From Siderastrea radians (taxonomy: Eukaryota > Cnidaria > Anthozoa > Scleractinia > Rhizangiidae): a DNA stretch of 64,000 bases. The notes beneath the pieces are model-generated. The model saw only the letters and a list, made by a program, of their open reading frames with translations, ran no database searches and was not told the DNA's origin. The stretch spans positions 6,426,967 to 6,490,966 of the forward strand of contig OZ024898.1 in the NCBI GenBank assembly GCA_964017195.1, written 5' to 3'. Below, one piece after another: positions 48,243 to 54,628 of this stretch (position 1 is its first letter; every line of letters starts with the position of its first letter). The position numbers were made by a program, and so were the translations under genes.

Positions 48243-49527
48243 GGACGATGATGATGATGATGATGATGACGATGATGGTAATAATAATAGTAATAGCCAG
48301 ACAACGTTTAAAAAAGATACATAACAAAAAGCGATAACGTTAGTTCCATGGAATCCTGCAGTGTTGAATGCAATGTTTCTGTCGGCAGGGAACTTAGGCC
48401 TCGTTCAAACGTCGAACTTTACATATGCCGAACTCAATGCAAATGAGCAAAAGCAATTGTTTATGTTAATTGGCATTAAGTTCGGCACGTGTAAAGTTCG
48501 ACGATTGAACTACGCCGAATGAATGAATATATAGGAAGCTTATTCAGGGAAAGGGCTTGAGAAGTTAATCCTCCTCACTTACCTGAGGCTTAACAGATTC
48601 CTGACCAGGTGTTCCACCTTCTAGTAGCTCATCAAGCAGGCTGTCAGGTTCATCTTTGCTTTTCATTGCAGGATCGTTTCCCTTATTCTGAGGACGATCA
48701 CTGTTGTGGAAACCTAAAGTAGAGCAATTAGTGTTACAAATACGCGATCAAATCAATCCCAAATCAAATTGAATTTAATTTGAATTAAAAGGGATATAAG
48801 GAAATCATTTCCCTACTTTATTAGTTCTCATAAGAACCAGAAATAGTGCAATTTCATTGAATTGGCACTGATTAATAAGTGCATTCTCAGGGTGAATTCT
48901 GCGGTTTTTACGGGAAATTAAACAGAAGAACGCTCTTAATTTTTTTAAACATATATATTACCCTGAGATTTTGTTATGTGCTCTGGGTCCTTCAAGGGCA
49001 ACCACCGCCACGGAACTTATATTTTAGTTAGAAAAGTTATCCAGTTAGTATTAAGACGGTTTCCAAGATAATTTTCATCTATTCAGTGGACAGCGATAAT
49101 TTGGTCAGGGCTAGAGTAATAAAGGCATGAATGAAATGATAAGTATCGATTTCCCATCGTGAAAGAATTATCTTTTTTATCATTCGAATGCTGTAAATTA
49201 ATGCACAATTCAAACTCTTTTAAGCCCGTTGTCATGATACCCTCCCAGAAGTGCAAATAAAATTTATGAGTTGTAGCGGCAGGGGGGGGGGGGGGGGGCT
49301 GGCGAGGAGTGTTAAAGCGCCCTTAACTTATGTAACTACGCTTTTTGGTTTTGCTTTTGTGTTTTCGGCTTTCTCACGATCGTCGATGCCGTCTTTGTTT
49401 GAAGAGAACTTCCTCTACGTAGGAGGAAATGGTGCTTACTTGCGACTTTCAGTCGCCCTGGATTCTTTGCTCCTGCGCAACAGATTGCAGCAGTTACAAC
49501 CAACAGTATGAAACAAAAGGTTTTCAT
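21518..49527 (-). CDS. Secreted MACPF - furin-like - EGF - SUEL-lectin protein (16 coding exons)
   Basis: Predicted 1,196-residue secreted protein, likely a perforin-type effector or extracellular matrix/adhesion protein. Reconstructed 16 coding exons all have AG/GT borders and matching phases. Order by residue: signal peptide 1-20; charged linker to about 118; MACPF about 130-553 with FIGVGFD (206-212) and the family signature WGTHY (357-361); a two-exon region (554-890) of uncertain family; furin-like Cys-rich repeat about 880-943; EGF 944-982; three DINEC-type calcium-binding EGFs 983-1102; SUEL/rhamnose-binding lectin 1103-1196. MACPF proteins oligomerise on membranes; the EGF and lectin modules suggest glycan or surface targeting. 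A 5' UTR intron probably ends at 49555. Intron 8 holds a Gypsy element. Known parts are the domains; pore formation and target are inference. Confidence 0.88.
22237..22400 (-). pseudogene. Non-LTR retrotransposon RT tail fragment
   Basis: Minus-strand reading [20 protein letters not shown], then [13 protein letters not shown] resembles the common H-I-T-P-x-L-x-x-L-H-W-L-P-V...F-K-x-L...T-F-K-x-L-H motif at the C-end of CR1/L2-type reverse transcriptases. Only this stub is present. Confidence 0.6.
22563..22838. mobile_element. Hairpin MITE, copy 1
   Basis: A 276-bp near-complete palindrome: CCTGAGAAAACAGC at the left mirrors GCTGTTTTCTCAGG at the right. The centre near 22695 is GATTGGTTG ... 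CAACCAATC. Arms of about 135 bp differ at scattered sites. Same family as 23403-23682. Confidence 0.85.
22916..22939 (+). repeat. Interstitial telomere-like repeat (AACCCT)4
   Basis: Four AACCCT units (vertebrate/cnidarian-type telomere sequence) inside an intron. Confidence 0.9.
22979..23056 (+). repeat. tRNA-derived SINE head
   Basis: Has a tRNA-like A box (TAGCTCAGTGGTTAGAGC, 22988-23005) and B box (GGGTTCGATTCCC, 23031-23043) with D, anticodon and T arms that nearly fold; the anticodon loop CCGGTGT would read GGT. The acceptor stem pairs poorly and an A/T-rich tail follows, so a SINE is more likely than a functional tRNA gene. Confidence 0.65.
23108..23221 (-). CDS. MACPF gene exon 15: calcium-binding EGF
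   Basis: 114 nt, phase 1 to 1. [19 protein letters not shown], then [15 protein letters not shown]. Acceptor TTTCTGCAG, donor GTAAGA. The donor lies about 50 bp from a tRNA-like SINE head in the intron. Confidence 0.88.
23222..24987 (-). other. Intron 14
   Basis: Contains hairpin MITE copy 2. The remainder (23690-24860) is ordinary sequence in which I see no gene. Confidence 0.7.
23403..23682. mobile_element. Hairpin MITE, copy 2
   Basis: Same palindromic family as 22563-22838 (shared ACGAGCGCAGAAATTCCATA, ACGTCGTTTTGCGAGG and CAACCAATCAGAAG). Ends AAAACGGCCGACG and CGTTGGCTGTTTT. The two copies are about 0.84 kb apart in adjacent introns. Confidence 0.85.
24988..25110 (-). CDS. MACPF gene exon 14: calcium-binding EGF (copy A)
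   Basis: 123 nt, phase 1 to 1. [18 protein letters not shown], then [17 protein letters not shown]. Same splice sites as exon 13 (acceptor TTCTTAG, donor GTTAGC), so insertion or loss of either keeps the frame. Confidence 0.88.
25578..25700 (-). CDS. MACPF gene exon 13: calcium-binding EGF (copy B)
   Basis: 123 nt, phase 1 to 1. [18 protein letters not shown], then [17 protein letters not shown]: calcium-binding EGF consensus. Nearly identical to exon 14, from which it differs at about three residues (Thr/Ala, Lys/Asn, Thr/Ile). Lies in a 590-bp tandem duplication. Confidence 0.88.
25701..26217 (-). other. Intron 12 (with ATGTC/GTTAC pentamer repeats)
   Basis: Beyond the duplicated segment, 26030-26115 is a degenerate run of GTCAT/ATGTC pentamers passing into ACGTT/GTTAC. 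Nothing else is seen. Confidence 0.7.
26218..26334 (-). CDS. MACPF gene exon 12: EGF module
   Basis: 117 nt, phase 1 to 1, one EGF domain per exon. [18 protein letters not shown], then [15 protein letters not shown] has the six Cys of EGF. No leading D-x-N-E, so probably not calcium-binding. Donor GTGAGG. Confidence 0.85.
26503..26641. mobile_element. Palindromic MITE with TATCCACTGGATA motif
   Basis: Ends AGTTGTTCAAAAGTTGG and CCAACTT-like mirror (CAACGTTTGAACAACT). The inside has three copies of TATCCACTGGATA, itself palindromic. About 139 bp; foldback type. Confidence 0.75.
26690..26960. repeat. GATCCTT/TCCTGCAA array
   Basis: Irregular repeats of about 24 bp around GATCCTT and TCCTGCAACGATCCTT. 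A matching, mostly inverted array lies at 28225-28410. Confidence 0.7.
28225..28410. repeat. GGATCCT array, partner of 26690-26960
   Basis: Repeats of AAGGATCCTGG and AGGATTACACAG. Its left edge TGACTAGGATCCTTT is the exact reverse complement of AAAGGATCCTAGTCA at 26952-26966. Confidence 0.7.
28518..28655 (-). CDS. MACPF gene exon 11: furin-like cysteine-rich repeat
   Basis: 138 nt, phase 1 to 1. [19 protein letters not shown], then [18 protein letters not shown]: the C-x2-C ... C-x3-C-P-x-G ... C spacing of furin-like repeats in receptor ectodomains. Acceptor AATTAG, donor GTAAGA. Confidence 0.85.
29044..29401 (-). CDS. MACPF gene exon 10: end of unknown region, start of Cys-rich repeat
   Basis: 358 nt, phase 0 to 1. 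Residues 779-898. [20 protein letters not shown] and [20 protein letters not shown] continue the beta-rich region. The C-end ([14 protein letters not shown]) begins a furin-like cysteine pattern completed by exon 11. Acceptor TTTTCACAG, donor GTAAGA. Confidence 0.85.
29791..30465 (-). CDS. MACPF gene exon 9: uncharacterised post-MACPF region
   Basis: 675 nt, phase 0 to 0. Residues 554-778. Begins [17 protein letters not shown] and contains alternating beta-like strands ([46 protein letters not shown]). The second half has a pattern loosely like the Methyltransf_FA (farnesoic acid O-methyltransferase-like) beta domain seen in animal extracellular proteins. That assignment is tentative. Confidence 0.8.
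31254..31390 (+). repeat. Candidate 5' LTR of the Gypsy element
   Basis: Begins TGTAGCG and ends TGTTACA, followed directly by TGGTGGCAGCGG, which has the TGG start of a primer-binding site. The tRNA is not identified. Confidence 0.5.
31419..32354 (+). CDS. gag: Gypsy Gag with CCHC zinc knuckle
   Basis: 311 residues from ATG 31419 (chosen because the earlier ATG at 31338 lies in the putative LTR). Starts with a coiled-coil-like Lys/Glu/Ala helix ([16 protein letters not shown]), then a retrotransposon Gag capsid region ([27 protein letters not shown]). Near the end is [14 protein letters not shown], a C-x2-C-x4-H-x4-C knuckle for RNA binding. The stop at 32352-32354 lies past the pol overlap, in the loop of the frameshift stem. 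Confidence 0.88.
   Translation: MEETVKALEAKVAKLEANLAKKSETNAASSHSPAGSSIALADHSLRIKPETFAAASGENWLVWLRKFKNIASLNKWNAELQCQILPAYLKGLAEQTYHSLTAEQTSTWEVLERSLTDRFHPKESRQVHISTLRAKLRRPDEDLHQLRCEISRLVELAYPDDPLVILDRTARDFFIGALTPLTLREKVLDLGPNTLDEALAAAQRYESNQKVLNKGSAHVLTSTSEEKVDRNFTSHHGTPEPPAWAQQLFQQQAEILKKLKSVPQGRQGRNDSVESPRACFKCGSLNHFIRNCPHQVRHDQGNWRRAGRSQK
32291..36073 (+). CDS. pol: Gypsy Pol: protease, RT, RNase H, integrase
   Basis: Open for 1,260 codons, entered by -1 frameshifting rather than its own ATG. Aspartic protease [11 protein letters not shown] (Asp about 46); RT with HLDLLRGCW (about 435) and catalytic YLDD (about 497-500); RNase [18 protein letters not shown] (about 644), Glu near 685; integrase zinc finger from [10 protein letters not shown] to CGPC (875-914); integrase D-D-E at about 943 (AIDIVGP), 1003 (HSDQG) and 1040 (GQVERLN). 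Ends with the basic GDRVWYRN region. The natural C-terminus seems to continue in another frame (see 35973-36371), so the last stretch is probably shifted. Confidence 0.9.
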   Translation: MSSSSSSRPGKLETGGAQPEVTPPDNSKGAFMPCRVNGVLSHALLDTGAEATIISDDIYHCINTNTSKLEPPRKPVLGANNMPLDVVGETELTIELGGIKAQHRVLVCRGLPQQVLIGIDFLMAHKCIINFDNNTVYSKGGPSKMVFGPLEKVYRITVAETVTLSPNMVADIPCEIEGVSGLDECVGVVEPRSKFSERYSAGALRTAVTVKDGRIPVRVFNSLNKPLKIYRCSSIGDLHPLVGVDELPDKGGLSEGYKVVGAAKENVEVELGTRQCSAVFVKNSDNGSIPLEEMFPISGDLVPEEEKRKHYEVLSTYADCISKGPWDLGTAKGAKHTIDTGSAQPIQVPPRRVPFHKRQEMRRQVHEMLEAQIIEPSESPWSSPVVLVAKPDGSQRFCVDYRALNKVTKRDLYPLPRCDDILESLAGAQWFSHLDLLRGCWQIDVAEEDREKTAFATPDGLYQFRKLSFGLTNAPACFMRAMHLVLKGLCWSDCLVYLDDIIIFGRTLQEHRERLSLVLSRLSEAGLKINPKKCKLLSEQVVVLGHVVTRDGISTDPEKVKVIREWPVPENESQLKAFMGTAGYYREFVPNYADIAAPLHSASQKGERFRWTAECEEAFLNIKRKLMNAPILVFPRLDVPFILDTDACDSGLGAVLSQVQDGKERVIAYAARALSKAERNYSTTRKELLALVWGSEHFETYLYSRRFLARTDHSALQWLKNFKNPRGQVARWLERLSDFDFEVEHRPGHLHGNADGLSRLTGEGTTLEEQGEEDAMLIQSVNVEPLSNECIKATQKQDPVLSQVVDWLKSGARPARRDVEGGGRKLLSYWSQWGRLFLKDGLVFRRWENEVTGQEIYQQICLPESLVPQVLYALHDSPSAGHLGVSKTLEKVRRRFYWHGMREDLENHIRRCGPCAEVNDPSKLPKAPLINIKSGHPLQRVAIDIVGPTPRSSSGHEWLLVVSDHFTKFAQAFPVRNTSAVTLAKKVMGEYICRFGCFESLHSDQGANVDGAVFKGLCDLIDAAKTRTTPYHPQGDGQVERLNKSLVKILSKLISDHRRDWADFVPKAVLAYNTSVHESTGFTPYRLMFGREAILPLDAVLKLDTSPPQRGAQSYPDYVIQQKKQLEETEHIVRENLKRAQKTQRAYYDTKCHGQRFRVGDRVWYRNRTRSRRKKFLKPWCGPWRVVKALSDVTYRIEEERRKAGERRRRKVVHFNYLKPCLTPPEVHEKPPQANHFQRSGSIRKLERCAAANSSPGSSW
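32318..32362 (+). promoter_or_regulatory. -1 ribosomal frameshift signal (Gag to Pol)
   Basis: Slippery heptamer GGGAAAC at 32318-32324 lies in the gag frame as G-GGA-AAC. After a 7-nt spacer, GGGCGGGG (32332-32339) can pair with CCCCGCCC (32355-32362), an 8-bp GC stem with a 15-nt loop holding the gag stop. A -1 slip leads into the pol frame at CTG GAG ACG. This matches known retroviral frameshift sites in heptamer, spacing and stem. Confidence 0.85.
35973..36371 (+). pseudogene. Out-of-frame C-terminal tail of Gypsy Pol
   Basis: A 132-codon frame overlapping the Pol end. Its C-terminus [19 protein letters not shown] is the basic tail typical of Gypsy integrases, so Pol probably once ran into this frame and a single indel between about 35990 and 36073 separates them. 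Confidence 0.6.
36600..36820. repeat. G-rich dispersed repeat with CA microsatellite
   Basis: AGTAAAGGGGGCGGGAGGTG and GGAAGTTTAAAATCCCCCTG resemble 45655-45745 (GGAAGTGGAAAGTTTAAGCC). ACACACAC run at 36799-36812. Confidence 0.6.
37931..39104. mobile_element. Non-autonomous DNA element with 18-bp TIRs
   Basis: AAGCTCTCGTAAGCGACC (37931-37948) is perfectly mirrored at 39087-39104. Several further copies of TCGTAAGCGACC or its complement lie just inside both ends, a pattern of subterminal binding sites as in hAT- or CACTA-type elements. No transposase frame seen. Confidence 0.65.
39320..39927 (-). CDS. MACPF gene exon 8: signature and C-terminal half of MACPF
   Basis: 608 nt, phase 1 to 0. 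Starts with [18 protein letters not shown], holding the W-G-T-H-Y signature and following Gly-Gly. A Ser/Lys/Thr-rich stretch (about residues 400-420) may cover the second membrane-inserting segment. TEGGDQK and the C-terminal Cys pair follow. Ends in a charged helix ([10 protein letters not shown]) at donor GTAATC. Confidence 0.9.
40464..40576 (-). CDS. MACPF gene exon 7
   Basis: 113 nt, phase 2 to 1. Encodes [20 protein letters not shown] and ELPTNYLAP, matching the MACPF pattern of a tyrosine strand, a helix and an L-P-x-x-Y turn just before the signature. Donor GTAAGT. Phases join exactly to exons 6 and 8. Confidence 0.85.
40577..41576 (-). other. Intron 6
   Basis: Ordinary A+T-rich intron. 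A frame with good splice-like ends at about 40757-40922 was rejected as an exon because it breaks phase. The left end of a sequence related to the 51316-51716 MITE lies at about 41500-41555. Confidence 0.65.
41577..41807 (-). CDS. MACPF gene exon 6
   Basis: 231 nt, phase 2 to 2. Residues 236-313, including [30 protein letters not shown] and [14 protein letters not shown], the region before the MACPF signature. Acceptor TTTTTTGCAG, donor GTGGGT. Confidence 0.85.
41808..44863 (-). other. Intron 5 (3.1 kb)
   Basis: No gene seen. Contains a 17-bp inverted pair AATGAAATGGAGATGTG (42897-42913) and its complement near 43027-43043 around a TTCGAATCCC-like box and T-run, a poly-A run near 43099, and an AATT/TTAA run at 43930-43972. 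Confidence 0.65.
42897..43043. repeat. Inverted repeat flanking a tRNA-B-box-like sequence
   Basis: Perfect 17-bp inverted ends; the interior has GGCTCGAATCCCGTTGAAGG, a B-box-like string, then CTTTTTTTTTTTCGGGC. Possibly a SINE relic. Confidence 0.4.
44864..44976 (-). CDS. MACPF gene exon 5: conserved N-terminal MACPF strand
   Basis: 113 nt, phase 0 to 2. Carries [20 protein letters not shown] and VQRFC, a conserved opening of cnidarian MACPF domains. Of several GT sites, GTGAGT after 44864 gives the phase (2) that the next exon needs and keeps the conserved Cys. Confidence 0.85.
45380..45619 (-). CDS. MACPF gene exon 4: start of the MACPF module
   Basis: 240 nt, phase 0 to 0. Residues 119-198, with [18 protein letters not shown] and [14 protein letters not shown]. 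The two Cys near the C-end sit where secreted MACPF proteins often have an N-terminal disulphide. Acceptor TTTTCAG, donor GTAAGT. Confidence 0.85.
45620..47855 (-). other. Intron 3 (2.2 kb)
   Basis: Holds the G/C-rich dispersed repeat (45655-45745) and the inverted repeat at 46084-46297. The frames at 46783-47353 have no recognised domain. Confidence 0.65.
46084..46297. repeat. 37-bp perfect inverted repeat around a 20-bp tandem repeat
   Basis: The arm from GGCAAGAACGTCATGCTAGC (46084-46120) is exactly mirrored at 46261-46297, and a degenerate extra copy follows (46298-46325). Between the arms are about five CACTTTCCTTCACTTGTACT-type 19-20-mers (46165-46258). Confidence 0.85.
47856..47990 (-). 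CDS. MACPF gene exon 3: amphipathic helix
   Basis: 135 nt, phase 0 to 0. Encodes residues 74-118 with an Ala-rich start and a charged helical run ([18 protein letters not shown]). Acceptor CATAG, donor GTATTT. The weaker donor is the least certain border in the model. Confidence 0.75.
48190..48295. repeat. AAT and GAT trinucleotide microsatellites
   Basis: AAT/ATA run (48190-48242), then GATGAT run (48246-48275), then an imperfect AAT tail, in intron 2. Confidence 0.9.
48583..48713 (-). CDS. MACPF gene exon 2: hydrophilic linker
   Basis: 131 nt, phase 1 in and phase 0 out, between TTTAG and GTAAGT. Encodes residues 30-73, rich in Asp, Glu, Lys, Asn and Pro (for example [18 protein letters not shown]). 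No domain; probably a flexible or propeptide region. Confidence 0.8.
49281..49299 (+). repeat. Poly-G run
   Basis: About 19 Gs in intron 1, close to exon 1; its exact length is likely assembly-sensitive. Confidence 0.9.
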
Positions 49528-49554
49528 CTCCAAGACTTGCTTTCAAATTGGCAC
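49440..49554 (-). CDS. MACPF gene exon 1: start codon and signal peptide
   Basis: ATG at 49527-49525 begins [20 protein letters not shown], a clear secretion signal (n-region Lys, hydrophobic core, small residues before the cut). Donor GTAAGC follows 49440, leaving phase 1. The 27 bases upstream to 49554 follow an acceptor (CTCTTGCAG), so the 5' UTR is probably spliced and a non-coding first exon lies further up. Confidence 0.85.
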
Positions 49555-52500
49555 CTGCAAGAGATACGACATAGATAAGTAAAATATGAGCCACTTTTCA
49601 TCTGTTGAGAGTTACAAAGGGCAAAGGGAAACCCACCCACCATTCGCCGGTCCCGGAAGACCAAAATAGGTCTGGTCTTGATAGATGTAAACGATTTTAG
49701 CCGCGTATTTACAGCAAAAGGTTATTTCTTTCTTACGAAACGATATTTCTTTGCTTAAAGAGATTTTGTCACCACAGTTGCAATGTGCACAAAAAATTAG
49801 ACGTCAAGTTCTGTGAATATCATGGGCTAAAATACCATTAGGTTTTGAATGTTTACGTTGTATTAGTTTCACCTGTTAAAAAAGTGCGAATTATTAAAGT
49901 CGGACAGAACAGAACGGACAGATTAGCTTAGCGAGAATGAAATCCAAAGGTAAGTTACATTATACTGACAAATATTTTTAAAATACTACTTGGATTCTAT
50001 TAGCCTTTTGTTCATGGTATCTGGATCGTATTTCGAGACGGCCAAACAGGCACGAGTGCGGAGCGCGAGTGACCGAGCAAGCCGCGCAAGTAATAACACA
50101 CAAATCAAGGAACCCAAGTAGTAATATGTGAATAGAATTAGTGGAATTAAAGCTTGCTGCTGCCTTTCCCCGCCTTCTCCTACCTTCCCCTTGGATTTCT
50201 CGCCTAGGCAAATCATTAATAAGTATAGAGCAGTTTTCAAATGAGTATCGAAAGTAATATCGTATTTGATTTGGTTTTGCGTTCCTTCGCTCTCAAGTAA
50301 AATAAAAACCAATCGTGACTTGTTCGCACGCGTTTTCCCACGCTCGACGATAATTATTTGTATTTGCTTCAATTTCTGATTGGCCGTTTTTGTTTTCTTT
50401 CCTGTTGTGATTGGTCAGAGTAATTTCTTTGGTTTTACGACACTCAGTTGAAAACTGTTAAGTTCCTAGGTAAGTAAAAGTGATGACGAAAAACTATCCA
50501 CCGTTTCCTGCATACTAATGATAGTCATTCTCACACAATAGGAACAAAACCTTCCCAAATGTGCCCTCCGCTAGCAAGCACTTAATTCATTTGTTCAAAA
50601 CTCAATTATGTTTTCAAAATAAAAACGCGCATTCCCTTGGAAGCGTTATATATTTCAACTGGATTTTTGCTCGAGTTTAGAAAACTTCGTTAGCGTTTGA
50701 TCTCTTTAATGACTTATCCCTTTTGTTTTCATATACAATAAAGCATAAACTTCATCCCGCCCTGTTTTACAAAGTTCTTTGGTAGCCAAAGACAGAAAGT
50801 ACTTGTTTTAGCGAGAACTGATAAGAATCTAATAGCCTATACTTTCTCTCTACTGCAAAAAACCTATACTATGTTTTGCGATGCATTTTCTTGCGCTAAA
50901 TTTCTGTGAAAGCTTAGTGCAGCTAGCCAAAATTGCAAATTCTGCAAAATCACTCAAGAGAACTATTGTAATAAAGTTTTGAAAGTAGACAATAAACAAT
51001 AGCTTTGTTTGCACGACTTGACAGTTGTTGTTCTCGTACAAAAGAGTGGTCGCTGAATGCACTAGAGTAAGCTTAAGGTGGCTCGACTGGATTTCTTAGT
51101 GCTGATACCTTCCAAGTTTTACATGCACGAATTGCAGCATTATAAGAAATACACCAGGTTGATCAACCACCACCCTTTTGTTAGAAACAGACTTGCTGAA
51201 ATGAGTTTTAAAGGCATCGCAGTCGCCAAAGCAATGCATTGGCTTCATTGTTGTTTTTGCAAATTGTGAATTTTCTTGAAATTATTGTAATATGTTCTCT
51301 TTATGCGTACTGAGATTAAGGACGGTGCCTCCTAATACAGACGTATTTTTGCAAAGGTTATGACTATGGGGAAAAAGTAGATCTTAGCAAGGATTATAGG
51401 AATCTAAGAAGAAAACTGTGGGTAACCACGCATTTTTCAGAGATAATTAATAGACCATAATTCTAAAAAAGCGGTAAAATACAAAGAATGTATGACAATT
51501 TCTTTCCAAATTTAAGCTCAATTGTCTCTGAAAGTGCGTGGCTACCCCCTATTTTCTTTTTGGATTATGATAGCCCTTGCTAAGATGTGCTTTTTCCACG
51601 TAGTCACAAACCACGCAAAAATATTGCTGTGTCAGTGGGCAAATTCCTTAAGAAACCCGAATATCCCGAGATGCGCAGAACGTATCCGCGGTAACAAAAG
51701 GAGGCACCGTCCTTAAGGCAAATTTTTTAAAAGCGTTTTCGAGAAACTTGCAAACGAATTTTCCAGCTTTAAAAATGAAACGAGCCGGAAATGAGCTACT
51801 GTAACTTACGTTTACTTAGCCTGTGTTTTTATTCTTCTTTCACCAAAATGTGTTATGTCTTTGCATAAAACGGCATAAAAAAATATCGCAAACTTCGTTA
51901 TCCTTTAAGGAGGCTCGCAACAGTTTTTTGCCTTAGAGTGTGTCTTTTGAAATCAAAATTTCGCATAGAGGGCAAACCTTGATTTCCTTGATACTACATC
52001 ATTTTTTCAGCATATGACCAACGTCTATCTTTTCATTGGTTTCCTAGCAACAGCTGTCACCATAACAGCCCCTCATGCATTTTTAGATAATGTCGATTAT
52101 CTCGAAATCTAGTCAGGCACTTTATGACGAAACGTAAAGTATTTGAATCGAACTAGTCAGCTGACACAACTTGTATGCGAAATTGGAGACAAATCTGTAA
52201 GACCGTTTTCAAGTAAATCATGAATCATTTTTTACATACTGATTTTGGTAATTCCCTAAATTTTCTCCAATATTTCAAGAAAAATAAAACTTAACACTTT
52301 CTCTTTTCAGTTGAAAGATCTTTATGATAGCAAAACATTCTTAATGTAAGTACATTGAGCTTCCTAAGCGGCTGCGATTTTAAGATATTTATATTTAAAA
52401 ACTGCTAAAATGTAGCACATATCAGTCAAAAAGTTAGCAATTTGCATAACTGAGAAATATCTCTAAACTTCCCTTACATGTTTTTGTTTTTAATTGATTG

Positions 52501-53250
52501 CCGTTAGAACAATATTCTTTTATGTTCCAGCAAGTTTTAGGCTGAATAGCCATTTTTGTTATTAGACAAGAAGGCTGAATCTCGGTCAGGTTTCAGTCCT
52601 TATTAACTTTCTACGAGCAACAGTTTTATTTTGTTATCCTTATCTATTTCACGGTTATTCACGTGCAATGAATACTTATCCATGCTGCGCTTGTGTCCTC
52701 TCGCCCTTTTATATCAATTCCTCCTCATAATAAAACATCTTCGTCTTCTGAGCTTGTTCCTGGGCCCTCTTTTCCATAAGTCTATAAATACTAAATGCAC
52801 GTTTTAATTACAGATTGTAGACATGTTTAACATTTGTACCGACTTTAGCGACCATGAATTGCCTAACACAGGGGCTGAAAAAATTAAGAGATAAAATTGC
52901 CAATGCACAAGATTGCACAAGCGCAGCGTATGTTTAAATATTCATCGCACATGAAAAATGGTGAAATAGACCAGGAAAAACAAAATTAAAACTGTTGCTC
53001 GTAGAACGTTAACAACTGACTTGACTGGGATTCAGCCTTCTTCTCTCATGCCAGAAATGATTCTTAAGCCTAAAATTTTCTTTAACGTCGAAAAGAATTA
53101 TTATTCTAACGACATGCAATTTAAAAAGCGAACATTATGGCAACACATAATGTTATTTATGTCGCGACATGATGTCCGCGTGATAAATCATAAGGTTCAT
53201 TGTTGCTAGCACGTGCATGGTACAAAGGTTGTGTAAAGCTTGGCGAATGG
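49555..53250. other. Upstream of the MACPF gene; no gene seen
   Basis: Should hold the MACPF promoter and a non-coding first exon, but I cannot place them. A minus-strand frame at 49986-50372 has no known domain. Apart from the MITE at 51316-51716 nothing stands out. Confidence 0.5.
51316..51716. mobile_element. 401-bp MITE with 18-bp perfect TIRs
   Basis: TTAAGGACGGTGCCTCCT (51316-51333) mirrors AGGAGGCACCGTCCTTAA (51699-51716). No coding capacity. Its right end (CGCAGAACGTATCC ... AACAAAAGGAGGCACC) resembles 41511-41555, so a diverged relative lies in intron 6 of the MACPF gene. Confidence 0.8.
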
Positions 53251-53480
53251 GGTTCAAGGGAGTTTCCCGCTAGGTTATAAGGCAAGATTCCTCGTTAGTT
53301 TAGTCCTTCTTTCCCTTGCCATCAAAGCGTCCGTATCTAAGAACAAGTCTTTCTTGGATTAAACCTTTTTAGGGAAGTTATCACTTTATTACTCTCTCGT
53401 CTTAATAATCTTTGTTGTATAGGTTTTTCTGTTTCATTTGGCTATTCGGACGCTTTTTTTTTTACTCGATTTTGTTTGGA

Positions 53481-54059
53481 ATGGCGCCAACACGTGTTCT
53501 CATCCTCGGTCATTCTTTTATCCATCGCTTGAAGAAGTTTCTTGCTACCAACTACAGTGTCGAGTTTCTGAGAAATTTTAATCTAAGTAATGATCTCTGG
53601 ATAAGATGGCACGGGACTGGGGGCCGAACGATTTCTTAAACTATTCAATCCGATCTTGGGGTGGTAGCTTCGTTCGCCCCAGATGTAGTAATCTTACAGT
53701 TAGGAACTAACGACTTAACTTTCCTTTCCGCTGTCGAGGTTGGTTCTGCACTAGAAGACCTTACTCGACTGCTGTTTGAGTCTTACGGAGTTAGGTATAT
53801 TTGTGTTTGCCAGACACTTTATCGTAAGGGTGTTCCCTCCTTTAACAAACAAGTGAACATTTTATCTCAGTATTTAAGGGTGGTTTACGAACCAATTCCT
53901 TATGCGGTTTTTTGGCGTCATCGGGGGTTTTGGAAGTGTACAACCCGGTTTCTTGCTCGCGATGGCGTTCATCTGAATAATTTGGGGCAGTACAAATTCT
54001 TTCGCAGTCTGAGGGGTGCCGTTTTGAGATGTTTAAAGGATCTCGCACTAGATTTATAG
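53481..54059 (+). pseudogene. SGNH/GDSL hydrolase ORF with a nonsense codon
   Basis: From ATG 53481 the frame encodes APTRVLILGHSFIHRLKK (block I, nucleophile Ser in G-H-S), then VVILQLGTNDL (block III Asn) and DGVHLNNLGQYKFF (block V Asp-His), a complete SGNH hydrolase set. An in-frame TAA at 53637-53639 splits it. SGNH ORFs are known passengers of some DIRS-type (Ngaro-like) retroelements, and this lies upstream, same strand, of the DIRS-like Gag, so it probably belongs to that element or to a neighbouring copy. Confidence 0.75.
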
Positions 54060-54623
54060 GCCGCTCTTTGTTCACAGGCCAATTACAAGTTCTTATTTAT
54101 TTATTTTTTTTCTGTTTCCGTCGTTTGAGAGTTATATTATACCTTCGTGATTCGAGTATCAATTTTGAGGAGCAGTTTTTCTCATTACTCTGTCAGTTCC
54201 TAATTTGTTTGTTTCCCAAGCCGGGTTTATTTTGTTGATATGGATAGCCTTGTCTGTTGTTGATTGGTTGGGTATGTACCAATCTTTAATCAAGGCTTAA
54301 TGGGTCTTTTAGACCAACTTTGGTCACGATATTGTTATCGTGTTTTATGAACGGCTTTGGGCTTGTTGTTTTTTGTGCTCTCACTCTGCCATATGAGTGT
54401 ACAACCCAAATGATCGCCCGCTGTTACGGGTGTGTCCAATGCACTCGGCTCTGTGATATTGCACTTATTTTTATAGGAACTTGGCGTTATTTAGTGCTGC
54501 TCCAACTTTTTGCTTAATTCATTGAAACATACACGATTGTTCGTTGCGTGCGTTAAGGTTGCAGCAGCCCTATGGGCCTGCATTCTGTTTTCCTCGCAGC
54601 GGCCCCTCTTCAGACTGCCTTTT
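54060..54623 (+). other. Non-coding part of the DIRS-like element
   Basis: Sequence between the SGNH ORF and the BEL insertion point; it continues in the original element at 60855. No frame is recognised. Confidence 0.5.
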
Positions 54624-54628
54624 CCGGG

